Shown here piece by piece: positions 21,256 through 32,309 of a stretch of DNA of 64,000 bases (within the stretch, counting starts at the first letter, position 1; each line of letters opens with the position of its first letter). The DNA lies in contig JAWHQI010000068.1 of the NCBI GenBank assembly GCA_033032865.1, positions 9,936,001-10,000,000 of the forward strand, in the 5' to 3' direction. The notes under the pieces were generated by a model that saw only the letters and a list, made by a program, of their open reading frames with translations, was not told the DNA's origin and did no database searches. The translations under genes were made by a program, and so were the position numbers. Source of the DNA: Dactylorhiza incarnata. Taxonomy: Eukaryota; Streptophyta; Magnoliopsida; Asparagales; Orchidaceae.

Positions 21256-23046
21256 ATGAGTTCTAAGGACTATGCATCCACCAGACCACTAGTGTTTAAT
21301 CTATATAAGTTTACACTCTTGAAGGTCATAATAAAACTGTATATCAATTATATTGAAGAGGACATCTTTGATGTTATTTTGTTAGGTCCTCCTATGCCAT
21401 ACAAAAAAGTTGCTAGTGGGGCTGTAATATAAGATCTGGTCCCCTGAGCTGAGTGGACTGATGCTGAGAAGAAGGTGAAAGCCTGTGATGCAAAGGCTAT
21501 GAATATTTTGGTCCAAACTCTGTCAGATGACAAATTCAAAAAAGTGGCTGAATGCCAATCAGCAAAGGAAATCTGGGAGTCACTGTCCATGTTAGTTGAA
21601 GGGAGATCTGATGAAAGAAAGGACAGGAAGTCCCTCTCATATCCCAATATGATAACTTTTAGAAGAAATCTGAAGAGAATGTTGTTGAAATGTAAGAAAG
21701 ATTCCTCATCATCATTAATGAGCTCAAGGGTCTAAACAGGGAGATCTCATTGACTAAGATCAATGAAAAGCTTCTCATGTGCTTTCCAAGCACCATGGAC
21801 TCAAGGATCTTGGCCATCAGAGAGTCCAGATGCCATATGGAGATATCCACTAATGTTGTACTTGGAAAGCTCAGGTCCTATGAGCTGCTACTAAAAAATT
21901 AAGCTATGACATGGCAAAGGAGAAATTCTCAACTCTAAAAGAAAGGACTACAGAATTGAATGCAGTTGAAGGAGAGCCTTCTAATTCTGAAGAAGAAATA
22001 TTTAATCTCTTGGCCAGAAGGTTTAGAAGGTGGTCAAGACTGAAGATTCAAACAGAAAGGAAAGGTGCCCATACAAGCCAAAGTTTGATAAGATTCCAAT
22101 GCAAGAAATAATCTGCTTTGCATGCAGAAAGCCTGGGCACATTGCCCCTGAATGTCTAGAAGAACAGAACGACAAAAGCAACAAGAAGGAGCATAAGAAG
22201 AAGTTCTTCAGAAAGAAGGATATGAAGAAAGGAAGAGGTTTCATAGCTGAAACCTGGAGTGACTCAAAATCTGAGTCAAGCTCTTCCTCTGAAAGTGATG
22301 AAGAAACTGCTGCTGAAGAAGCCTGCTTAATGGCTTTGGAAGAATCATATGAAGAAGACAGGTATCTCTATTTGATGACTTTGATTTTACTTCAGAAGAT
22401 TTTAAAAATTGCTCCAAAGAATTTTGACGGAAATAACATAAAATTCAAAAAGATCTTAAAACAGTTAGAGAAGAATTAAAAGATTTTAAGAAAGATAATA
22501 TGTATTCTGTTAACTATGAATTAAGGAATCAGATATATAAAAAGAAAACATAGATAAATGAATTTACTAATGAAAATCTAACGTAAAAAGAAGAGCTTAC
22601 AAAGGTAAAAGCCTTTGAAGACTCACTCAATGGGAGGAGTCAATAGCTAAAGGATATCACACACAATCTCTCTATGAGGTTTAGATATCTTGGTTTAGGA
22701 GAGGATCCATACACCAACACAGTAACCTCCAGCAAACCAGCTTGTGAAAATCCTATAGTATTCATTAGACCTAGTGAAAATCAATCAAGTGACAATATAG
22801 AATCTTGTGAAGAATTGAATAAACACCCTGATAAGATCACTGTATTCAATAGGGTAAACATCATTGACCAAAAAGGAATACTAGGCAAGTACCCTTTAGA
22901 AGAATCAATCAATAATCACCAGATTGTAAATAAAAAGAATTACGTGTCGAATAGAACTCGACGAAATATTAAAGATGTGTCGAATGCAACTCAACTGAGT
23001 TCTGCATGTGCTTCGGCATCAACTTGAAGCAGGTATGAAGGTGCAT
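21256..23046 (+). pseudogene. gag: Copia gag, N-terminal part (element F)
   Basis: Starts MSSKDYASTRPLVFNLYKF. The UBN2 domain is visible in pieces (DAKAMNILVQTLSDDKFKK, KEIWESLSMLVEG, MCFPSTMDSRILAIRES region). The knuckle CFACRKPGHIAPEC at 22114-22155 keeps its His. Acidic and coiled-coil segments follow. Several stops and frameshifts break it. The last ~100 nt (22940-23046) encode V/A-SN-x-TRRN repeats built from GTCGAA...CTCGACG motifs, interrupted by element E. Confidence 0.82.
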
Positions 23047-24630
23047 TGATGCACAAAACTATATTCGCAAATGATAATGACAAGTGTACCGTATCGAAAT
23101 TAGTATAGGTTTATAAAAACCAAGGTCGTATTTGACTAGGGGTCGTTGAATATTCTTACTTCCGAAAATCTCTATTATTTTATCAATTTAAGCTTGGATA
23201 GGTTTTGCAAAGGGGGAATTAAAATGATGACTAAATTATGAGTTAAAATACTAACAATCGATCTTCGAATCACCGCGGAATAATAATAGAAGAAATAAGA
23301 ACTCTAATTCTCTTGATAGATTTACTTCGACCGAGGAGGTTCCCAAATTCTAAATGCACCTCTCTTGAGGATACGTTCAGCTGAGTTTAGGTTGATAAAC
23401 CGAACTCTCGTTCTATAATTGAAACCCCTAAAACTCGCTTAAACATGGTGAACCCTTCTATTGGATTTGACTCCAATCCAGGATATTTATGTCATCCTTT
23501 CTCAAGGGTTGCAATCAACTCTCGTTATCCTTAAGTGATTGATTCGAATTATGAGCCTCTCTACTAATAAATTGCAAAAACATGAATGAGAATTATATAT
23601 TGAAAATATAATCTCACTTCAATAAAATTAAGGATAAATCTTAAGCATTTCAAAGAAGAGAATAAGAAGATCTAAATTAATTCATGACAATTATTATTCC
23701 TTGGATCATCTCGATCGAGTACTAATAGAGATTTAGACACTCATGGAGATGGGGGAATCGATGAAAATAAAAGAGTACATAATGAAATTAAGAATATGAT
23801 AAGAAAGAGAAAAGAATATTTTATTGATTGCAAAAGAAAAGGATTACAAGCTATTGAAATGAAAATTATAAACTATTGAATTGAAAGTACAATTGCAAGA
23901 AAGAAAGAAGGAGTACAAGACTACTAAAAAAATGAAAATAATACAAGAAATGAAGACTTTGGCTCCATGAATTTGTCCCTTCAACTCTGGTGGAGCTGGC
24001 TTTAAATAGGTGAAAAGGTTGTGTTACACACCCTTGGTCACGTCCGTGACCATGGGAGGGTACGGGGCGCGATTGATGCTAGTGCAGAGAGGGCACCTTC
24101 TTGCTTCAATGCGGGCATTTCGTGCACGTCACGCCCGTGACCTAGGGCATGTAATCTTCAAAATGGCGCCTGGTTGGATGCTTTTGGCAGGAAGTGGCAC
24201 ATGATGAGTCACGCCCGTGTACTGGATGTCACTCCCTCGATCACGCCTGTGACCTAGGGCGTGTTATTTTAAATGATGTGGCTGGCTCGCTCTGGCTACA
24301 GGAGGTGGGTCGCGGCTGTGACACTGGGTCACGCCCGTGAACTGGGGTGTGTACTTGGCAAATTTTCACAGAATGAGCTCGGAGAGGCGGCAGCAGGTCC
24401 GGAACACATCTTGGGCTGTCACGCCCTTAGTTACACCCGTGACCTTGGGCGTGTACTTGACATTTTTGCTCAAAGTGCCCAGAAAACATGAAAAACACAG
24501 AATAAGCTTAAGTTAGTTTATAGAAATAAAAGGAAATGAATTTGATGGGATAATTCATGCAATTTAAACAAATTCATATTAAAAAATCATTAAAATTATA
24601 TTAAGGGATGAGTACAAAAAGTACTCATCA
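23047..24630 (-). repeat. 3' LTR of element E, 1584 bp
   Basis: Begins TGATGCACAAAACTATAT and ends AGTACTCATCA on the plus strand. A TATA-like TATTTAAA (minus) is near 24000-24008. Inverted CACGCCCGTGAC motifs recur over 24030-24455. Confidence 0.9.
24030..24455. repeat. Array of GTCACGCCCGTGAC inverted repeats (LTR of E)
   Basis: Five to seven copies of (G)GTCACG-CC-CGTGAC(C), many followed by TAGGGCGTGTA or TTGGGCGTGTA. Arms are 6-7 bp with a two-base spacer. The matching array in the other LTR covers 59595-60050, with a perfect copy at 59924-59939. Confidence 0.88.
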
Positions 24631-26039
24631 AACACCCCCATACTTGAGATTTTGTTATTCCAGAGCAAAAGAATGAAGAAAGAATTACAAGACATCGATA
24701 TTATTTTTAATTAACTAAAAATTCATTAGACCAAGAGTAAGTTAAAAGTAAATTCTAGGAATTCAATAATTAAGTCATAAGTTATGGTGATAATTTGAAA
24801 AGAGAAATCGATTTAGCTAACTACTTCTCAAGATAACTATTTAGCAACCAAAATTATAGAAATTTTCAAACAAATTTAGTTTGAAATTATAGAGACTCTA
24901 ACATAAAGAAGCTTAACCAAAAGACACCTACCAAAATATTGCTCTCTTAATAGTTTTATTTAGGACTAGAATCGATAGAATTTGCTAGGGATGAGTTTTA
25001 ACAAAATGGCAAAATGAAGTGTTCTTGGATTGGAGGTGGTGAAACCTCACTCATAAATTCATATTTGTATATGTTTAGGAAAATGATGAATTTTATCCTC
25101 TCATTTTCTATGCCATATAATCTTTTAAAAATTCTCTTCAATCAAAACACAAAATGTATATGTTTAGATGTAATGAATGTTATACTCTTACATCATGACA
25201 TATAATCTTTTAAATGATTTTGGGTGCATATGTTTAGGGAATAATGAAATTTATCCTCTTATTCTCATGACATATGATCTTTTACACATTTTTTTATTTG
25301 CAAACAAAGGGCGAGGGTAGAGAAATACTTCTAGTTTATAAATTAAACTATTTTTAGAGCAACTTTCTTTAGTGGAAAAAAATTTCCTAAGATTTTAAAG
25401 TTAGTAGAGAATATAGTAAAAATCTAGAGATGTTTAGCCAATTTACCACAAAGTGAAGCTATATAAAATTAATAGGAGTGGTAGTGCTAAATAAATTCTC
25501 TAATCGAATTAAAAACATAAAGTGTTCCTTAACACTAAATTACTTCAAATTTAAATTTATCAAATTTTGATAAAACAAAATATTTGCTAGATTAAAAATG
25601 TAAGAATTTTATAATCAAACCGCATACTAGATTTCAAGAAAAATAAAAGCAACAAGGATTATTTATTTTTATTATTTATATTTTTAGATTAATTCTTAGA
25701 CTTCCCAAGGTATTCCCTATGAAAGGGTCTCACCGGTACTAGGAGATATGATGGGGTGACATCCCAAACCTCCTTTTCCAAGAAACTAAATTTTAATTAT
25801 AATTAATTTTTTTTTTCAAATTGAAATACATTAAAAGCTATGCTACACTCCCATACTTAGAATTAAACATTGTCCCCAATTTTTAAAACTAAGTATGAGG
25901 AATACTAACAAGATTAACAAAATGTTTTTTGGGAAAAATTACTTAAGCTAATTGATTAAAAGAAAATAAATAAAAATGAAGTTCAAAAAAAGAGAGATAA
26001 ACAAAAGGGTGCAGAGGGCTTCCCTTGTTGGTAGACAGG
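24631..26039 (-). other. Non-coding 3' interior of E
   Basis: Starts with a purine tract on the minus strand (TATGGGGGTGTT, 24631-24642). AT-rich, no coding-like ORF. AGACTTCCCAAGGTATTCCC then TATGAAAGGGTCTCACCGGTA at 25698-25738 resembles a stretch at 58592-58634, so short blocks recur on both sides of the element's interior. It ends at the insertion of B. Confidence 0.65.
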
Positions 26040-28181
26040 TGTCGGGAAAAATCCCTTAGATTTAACTTAACAGATTATCTAAAAGTGATTTTAACTATTA
26101 GGTTTCAATTACACATTGTATAGTGAGGGTAATCTGGTCATTAGATGTCTTAGGATGTCACACTCAACCTAGGGTGTCAAGACCATATAAGGAGAAACAC
26201 AAATTTGGTGAAGTTAATATTTGCGTCGAATAGAAATGGACGAAATATCGAATGGATGTCGACGCTACTCTGATAAGAAGTCGAAGAAACACACTCTTTT
26301 TGTTGGAGTAGATCAAGTTGACGTTACGTCGAATAGATATCGACGTAGAGGCCATGAACCTGTCGAAGTTCTTTGTGAAGTCGACACAACTTCTACTTCA
26401 ACTCAACGCAGAAGGAAATATCTGTCGAAGCCATCTAAAGTCGACGCAATGTCGACTTCATCTCGACGTAGATAATGATGTTCGGAACCATGCCCTCAAC
26501 TCGACGGTTGCGTCGATAAAATATCGATGCAACGTCGACTAGCAGAGTTCTATCAAAGCAAGGATGAATTCGAAGCTGCTCCTACAAGAACTCGAAGATG
26601 CGTCGATAAGAGAGGAAGAGAACTCGACTCTACGTCAAATACAGTCTGAAAAGGAAACCTTTTCAATTATCATTTTAGACCCTCTCTCACGGCCCAGCTC
26701 ACTCAAGACCATTCTCCAATGGCTCCTTAATTTCCTCAAATAGAATCAAGAATTAATAGAGGACAGAGAAAAGCTTTCTTGGAAACGAGCTTATTGTTGG
26801 TGGACGGGTCGGGAATTAAAGAAGGAAGGAAAGGAGTAATTGTCCAGACAAAAATACCTTTTCAGGACTTACCAGAAAAGGAAACAAAATCAAATTGAAC
26901 AGGGACAATAAAAGGGAAGAAAGGAAAGAGAAAACTAGAGCATTCATCACAATCGGCTACACCTTTCCTTTAGGGCTTCCTCTTCTTCTTCCTCCTCAGG
27001 GAACCCTAATAGAGAAACAAATAGAGAAGAAATAATAACTGCTCTCCATCTCTTACTACAATACAACTGAAGGTTGCTCATCAACACAATCATATAACAA
27101 CCAAAGTTTGATCAAAAAGAAGTGAAAATATCTGACAATCAAAGCTCATGCAAACCATCACAAATCTTAAGCAGGAGTTTATCACTAGCAGATCAAGTAG
27201 AAGAAAATAGAAGTTGTTTCTTGAGACAGGGCTTCATAAGAATTCTGAGAACATAATTCTTCCTTCTCCCTCTCTTTCTTTCTCCTTCTCATTTCCAACT
27301 GTACAGAGTATTGAGAATCCCTCTTCCAAAGGATTCAGTGGTTCAAGATCTCCTTATCAAAAGATCTGGTGGTTCAAGATCTCCTTATCAAAAGATCGGG
27401 TGGTTCAAGATCTCCTTATCAAAAGATCATGTTGGTGCTGCCAGAATTGCCCCCAGCGTCGCGGCGCTATTCGAAGCGGAAGGGTGTGTCCCCCGTGGGC
27501 CTAACCGGCTGCCCCGTGGATCTTGCTCGTGCTGACCGACTCTAGTAAGGATAGATTGTGCCTTCACCAATAGTCCGGGCTTTTGGTCGAGTTGGTTGCG
27601 TCGAGTCCCCAAAAAGTGGTATCAGAGGGGGTCACGAGTTCGAAACCCCGGGGTCATTTCTGGGGGGGGGGGGGGGGGATTGTTGGTGCTGTCAGAATTG
27701 CCCCCAGTATTGCGGCGCTAGTCGAAGTGGAAGGGTGTGTCCCCCGTGGGCCTAACCGGCCGCCCCGTGGATCCTGCTCGTGGTGACCGACTCTAGTAAG
27801 GATAGATTGTGCCTTCACCAACAGTCCAGGCTTTTGGTCGAGTTGGTTGCATCGAGTCCCCAAAAGAACAGTGGTTCTAAGAGTCTCCTTACCAAAAGAC
27901 TAAAGCACAGTTGGTGCATTCCTGCCAGGTGGTAGAGGAGGGGGGGTACCCACATTTTGGGGAATCTCTATAAAAATCTTTGTGTCTTCTAGATTGCTAA
28001 TTTTCTGTGCTGTCCAAATTAATTAACTGTTTTCTAGCTTTGTTTTATTATGTGTTAGGATTTTGTTGAAGTAGAAGCACTTAGTGTTTTATTGTATCTG
28101 CACAAAAAGAATAGAAATAATTTTAGATCTCTATTCACCCCCCTTCTAGAGTATATCTCAGGGGCACACTGTGCACTTTCA
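26040..28181 (+). repeat. 5' LTR of element B (contains TRIM)
   Basis: Begins TGTCGGGAAAAATCCC and ends CACTTTCA. TCGACG-type inverted repeats are at 26220-26640, for example AAGTCGAC-GCAAT-GTCGACTT at 26438-26458. GGTTCAAGATCTCCTTATC copies at 27351-27425 precede the TATA box at 27969-27976 (TATAAAAA). The TRIM occupies 27430-27865. Confidence 0.9.
27430..27865 (+). mobile_element. TRIM (terminal-repeat retrotransposon in miniature)
   Basis: Two 185-bp direct terminal repeats (27430-27614 and 27681-27865, both TGTTGGTGCTG...GTCCCCAAAA) flank a 66-bp interior. The interior has a primer site TGGTATCAGAG (27617-27627), a B-box-like GAGTTCGAAACCC (27637-27649) and a 17-G purine tract (27662-27678). 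It codes for nothing. Flanks are GATCA (27425-27429) and GAACA (27866-27870), a 4/5 duplication. The empty site is visible in B's other LTR near 42334 (AAAGATCAGTGGTTC). Confidence 0.93.
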
Positions 28182-28183
28182 AT

Positions 28184-28194
28184 TGGTATCAGAG
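28184..28194 (+). other. Primer binding site, tRNA-Met type (B)
   Basis: TGGTATCAGAG, two bases after the LTR, followed by GGAGG. Confidence 0.9.
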
Positions 28195-28280
28195 GGAGGT
28201 TGATCATTAAAAGGTTAACACCTTGATCAAAAAGACCTCCTACACTTAGTTCTTTATTTCAAATCTATTTTATAAAGAAA

Positions 28281-30174
28281 ATGAGTTCTATGGATTATGC
28301 TTCCATAAGACCCCAATGTGTAACTTGAATACGTTCACACTCTGGAAGTCCAGATAAGACTTTATATGAATTATATTGATGAAGACATCTACAATGTTCT
28401 TCTCACAGGTCCTCCAGCTCCAGTCAGATAAATGGCATGAGAATCCTCAACAACTGAAGCTGTCCCAAGAAAGGAATGGACAGAGGCTGAGAAGAAGGTC
28501 AAGGTATGTGATGCCAAGGCCATGAACATTCTGGTTTCGACAATGTCAGATGACATTTTCCAAAAGGTTGCTGAATGCCAATCAGCAAAAGAAATCTGGG
28601 ATTCACTCACCACAATGGTGGAAGGAAGTGCTGATGAAAGAAAGGACAGAAAGTCCCTTCTCATATCCCAGTATGAGAACTTTCAAAAGAAAGCTGAAGA
28701 ATCTGTTGCTAATATGTATGACAGATTCAGTATTATCATTAATGAGCTCAGAGGCTTGGACAAGGAGATATCCTTGAGAGAAAATAATGATAAAATCCTC
28801 ATGTGCTTCCCTAGCTCATGGGATTTCAGAATCTGGGCAATCAGAGAGTCCAGGTGCCACAAAGAGATCAATACTAACGCTTTACTAGGAAAACTTAAAG
28901 TCATATGAGATGCTCTAGAAGAACAGGGCTGAGTCAGAAGAAAGGGAGACTACTCCAGCTCCTATCCCAAGGAGCCTAACTCTGAAAGCTACTAAATTAG
29001 AGCCCTCTACTCTTGAAGATGAAATGTCCAGTCTGCTGACAAGTAGATTCAAGAAATGGGTCAAGACTGAAGACTCAAGGAGAAGAGAAAGGGACTCAAG
29101 CCCCAGGTATGATAAAACTCCAAAGAAGGAGATTATCTGCTTCACTTGCAACAAGCCAGGGAACATTCCTCCTAAGTGCCCACAAGAGCAAAGGGAAAGA
29201 AGAAGCAACAAAAAGGAGAAGAAGAAGAAGAAGAAGTCCTTCAGAGGAAAGGACAAGAAGAAAGCCAAGGGTTTTATAATTGAAACATGGAGTGACTTAA
29301 AAGCTGAGTTAAGCTCCTTATCATCTGAAAGTGATGATGAAGCAGAAGCAGAAGCATCCTGCATGATGGCACTAGGGATGTCATCAGGAGATGAAGAGGA
29401 ACATGTATCAGTATTTGATAATTTTGATTTCAATTCAGATGATTTTAAATCTTGCTTTACAGAATTCTGCATTGATCATCTTAGGGTAGAAAAAGAATTA
29501 GATACAGTTAGAACTGAATTAGAGAACCTTAAGAAAGATGAGGTATACCTAATAAACCAAAATCTAACAAATGATATTTCAAATAAAGAGTCAGAATTGA
29601 TTAACTTGAGAGAAGAAAACATAAAATTAAAAGAAGAGCTAGCATATTCAAAGGCCTTTGAGGACTCACTCAATGGGAGGATTCAGAAGCTCAAAGACAT
29701 CACAGATAATCTCTCTATGAGATTTAATCACCTAGGGTTAGGAGTTGGGCCCTCCACCAGCATAGAAGCACCTAGGAAACCTGCCTGGAAAAATCATGTA
29801 TCATTTGTCAGACCTAGTGAGTACAAACCAAATGAGAAGAGTGCACCATCTAAGGGTAAGGCTAGTAGTTATTCAGAAGGGATAGATGAACCTAACAAAG
29901 TAAATCAGAATAAGAAGGAAAAACCCTTTGACAAGAATAAAGTAGAGAAATTAAATAATCTTAACCAAAAGGTTAAATCAAAACCTTGGATAATAAGACA
30001 TTCTGCTGATTTATTATACCTAGATACATTCTATACTCATTTCAAGTATCAAGATAATAGGTTTGGGAAACCCATTCCTTATCATTCAAAAGGGTGTCAT
30101 GAAAGACCTTTCTATTCTTTCATTGAACCCTACAATGGTAAAAGCAAAGGGCGCAAGGTAAACTGGGACCCTTC
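28281..30174 (+). pseudogene. gag: Copia gag (element B)
   Basis: Starts MSSMDYASIRP. The UBN2 domain is best preserved at 28522-28905 (MNILVSTMSDDIFQKVAEC, KEIWDSLTTMVEG, MCFPSSWDFRIWAIRESRC). The knuckle at 29138-29179 reads CFTCNKPGNIPPKC, with Asn where the zinc-ligand His should be. Lysine-rich and acidic/serine segments and a coiled coil (near 29480-29700) follow, then the conserved tail GKPIPYHSKGCHERPFYSF and IEPYNGKSKG. Frameshifts and stops break the first 240 bp. Element C interrupts the last few codons; gag ends at 38286-38288 (TGA). Confidence 0.85.
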
Positions 30175-32017
30175 TGTTGTTTATGGGGTGTCTACTTTAT
30201 CACCTAGAGGGGGGGGGGGGGGGGGGGGGGGTGAATTGGTTTTTCAAATTATATTATCCCCTTTTTGGTGTTCTTGATTTCTGGTTTGTAGATTCAAAAG
30301 TTGTAAAGCATAACACAGAAAACACAAACCGACCTAAATAGGTTCCTCAAGACCGGGTGTCTTGAGTAGTCCCCTGTCCCTCTGCGCCTACCCAGCAGTG
30401 TGCTAGGCTCAGCAAACTCTGCCAAATTTTCAGGCCCTCAAGCCTTAAAACACGGACCCGCAAGTCCCAACAGCCTACGCCCGCAAGCCCCTAGTGCCCC
30501 CGAGCTCGCAAGCTCGACACTCAGGCCCTCAAGCCCTACAACACGGACCCGCAAGTCCCAACAGCCTAGGCCTGCAAGACCCTAATGCCCCAAGCCTGCA
30601 AGCTCGACAAATCGCACCCGCAAGTGCACTGCCCTGGCCCTCAAGCCTCACAGCTCTCCATCCCTCAAGCTTGACAAGTTGGCCCGCAAGCCTTACAAGA
30701 AATTGTAGTAATAAAACTGTTTCTTCTGCCAGATGAAGATTGGCAACTTTAGCCTGATGACGATTGGCTTCTTATAATTGAAGAAGATTTTCTGATTCAG
30801 ATCTTTGACAGCGCAGTTCTTCTTCAATCTCTACTCTTTGCCTGATGAAGATCCGCTTCTCTTTTCAGTCGATGAAGATGACTGATTCTTCTGAGAACTC
30901 TTGAATCTTGTTCTCGTTCTTCTTCTCCGCTGAATATACTGTTCTATTGAAGAGCGGCGGGATTCTTTCTTTTTATTTCTATGTATTCAGTACTACTTTT
31001 TCTCGGGCATCACTGTTCCCTTTTATAGGACAGATGAGCCGCATAACGATAACATGTGATGTTCTTTAATGTTATACGCCCATTCCATAAGAGCACGTGC
31101 TGATTTGACTATCAAGCGGCGAAAATAAATGAAGACAGCACGTCTGCAATGTTTGAATTCTGTCTCGATGATATTTCCACCTTCAAGCTGATACCGACAG
31201 TATCTCGACGATATGGACAATATCTCGACGACAAGACTATGTCGATGCCTTGGGCTTTAGTAGACATTCAAGTCTTCTTACTTCTGCCACTGATGGTGGT
31301 ATCTCGACGATACAAGATATCCTGGCGATTCTGCATATACGAAGATAAGCTTTCTCTGACTGTGTCGTTGAGATCTTCTTTCTTGCTGTCTGTCATCGTA
31401 ATCATGTTGTTCTCTCGACGACATGAGTGATGTCATGTTGACGCTTCAGTAGCTGCTTGTCTTCAGCTTGTCTTTCTTCAGTCGACATGCCTTCTTTACG
31501 ACGATGTCCAACAACATCAATCATACTTAGCCTTCTCAGCGACAAGGTTACTTTGCGATGATGTCGACGATACTGCGTCTTCTCTGCGTTCGACGATCTT
31601 GCAAAGTCTCAGCGGTCGACGATCTTCCTTCTGAGTTCGACGATCTTGCTTCTGCGTTCGATGAACATACCAAATCTCAGTGGTCGTCGATCTTCCTTCT
31701 GAGATCAATGATCTTGCTTCTGCGTTCGACGAACACGCCAAATCTCAGCGGTCGTCGATCTTCTTTCTGAGTTCGACGATCTTGCCGAGTCTCAGCAGTC
31801 GACGAACATCTTTCTTCATTCGACGATCTCCATTCTGCGTTCGACGAACCTTGTTCTTCTTGATAATATATATTATACTTATAGAAATAGTTAAAGTACT
31901 TGACATTTGTCGATCTCTGTAAGCATGAGCTAGATGGAGCATTAAATACAGCTTGCACTTATCATTGAGCTGAGCACTTCTTCAAATCAGGAACATTGCT
32001 GGGCACTGTTCCCAACA
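30175..32017 (-). repeat. 3' LTR of element C, 1843 bp
   Basis: Ends are TGTTGTTTATGG and TTCCCAACA on the plus strand. A 23-G run at 30209-30231 lies in the CACCTAGAGGGG block. CCCTCAAGCC/CCGCAAG units repeat at 30430-30690. The TATA box (TATAAAAGGG on minus) is at 31018-31027. TCGACGA-type motifs fill 31170-31850, as TTCGACGATCTTGC and GCGTTCGACGAAC units. Confidence 0.92.
31550..31860. repeat. TTCGACGATCTT repeat array (LTR of C)
   Basis: GTTCGACGATCTTGCYK, GCGTTCGACGAAC and CAAATCTCAGCGGTCGTCGATCTTC alternate as diverged ~50-bp units, giving many overlapping TCGACGA/TCGTCGA inverted pairs. The other LTR carries the same array at 37830-38110. Confidence 0.85.
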
Positions 32018-32029
32018 ATCTCCCCCTAT
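32018..32029 (-). other. Polypurine tract of C
   Basis: On the minus strand it reads AATAGGGGGAGAT, directly before the LTR start TGTTGGG. The same tract precedes the 3' LTR of D. Confidence 0.9.
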
Positions 32030-32309
32030 TTGAAGAAGCCCTAACTTACCTCAATGATAAATGCCACACATGAAAAGATATATCATTTCAAATAGTAACA
32101 TCACACTTAAATCAACAATCATATAAAGAAATATGATGTTCTTCAAGCATATAAATAGATTAAATGTTCAATAATAAACATTAGCATTCATTTGCCCCAT
32201 CAAAACAAATTAAGATTATAATTTGTTGCCCCATCAGCGTCTGCAGCTGCTTGCTCCTTTGTTTTTCTGCCTTTGCCTCTAAAGGTAGTTGATGGGAAGG
32301 GGAATTCTC

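Noticed and set aside
24010..24491. Open frames on the plus strand rich in GH-ARDLG repeats (also 59636-60088)
   Set aside because: They arise from the CACGCCCGTGAC inverted repeats in the LTR of E and change frame between the two LTR copies; no coding signal.
27637..27649. tRNA gene suggested by GAGTTCGAAACCC
   Set aside because: No acceptor stem, anticodon arm or A box around it; it lies in a TRIM interior.
27214..27786. Frames spanning the TRIM and LTR repeats
   Set aside because: Repetition of the 31-bp unit and the TRIM LTR gives open frames by chance.
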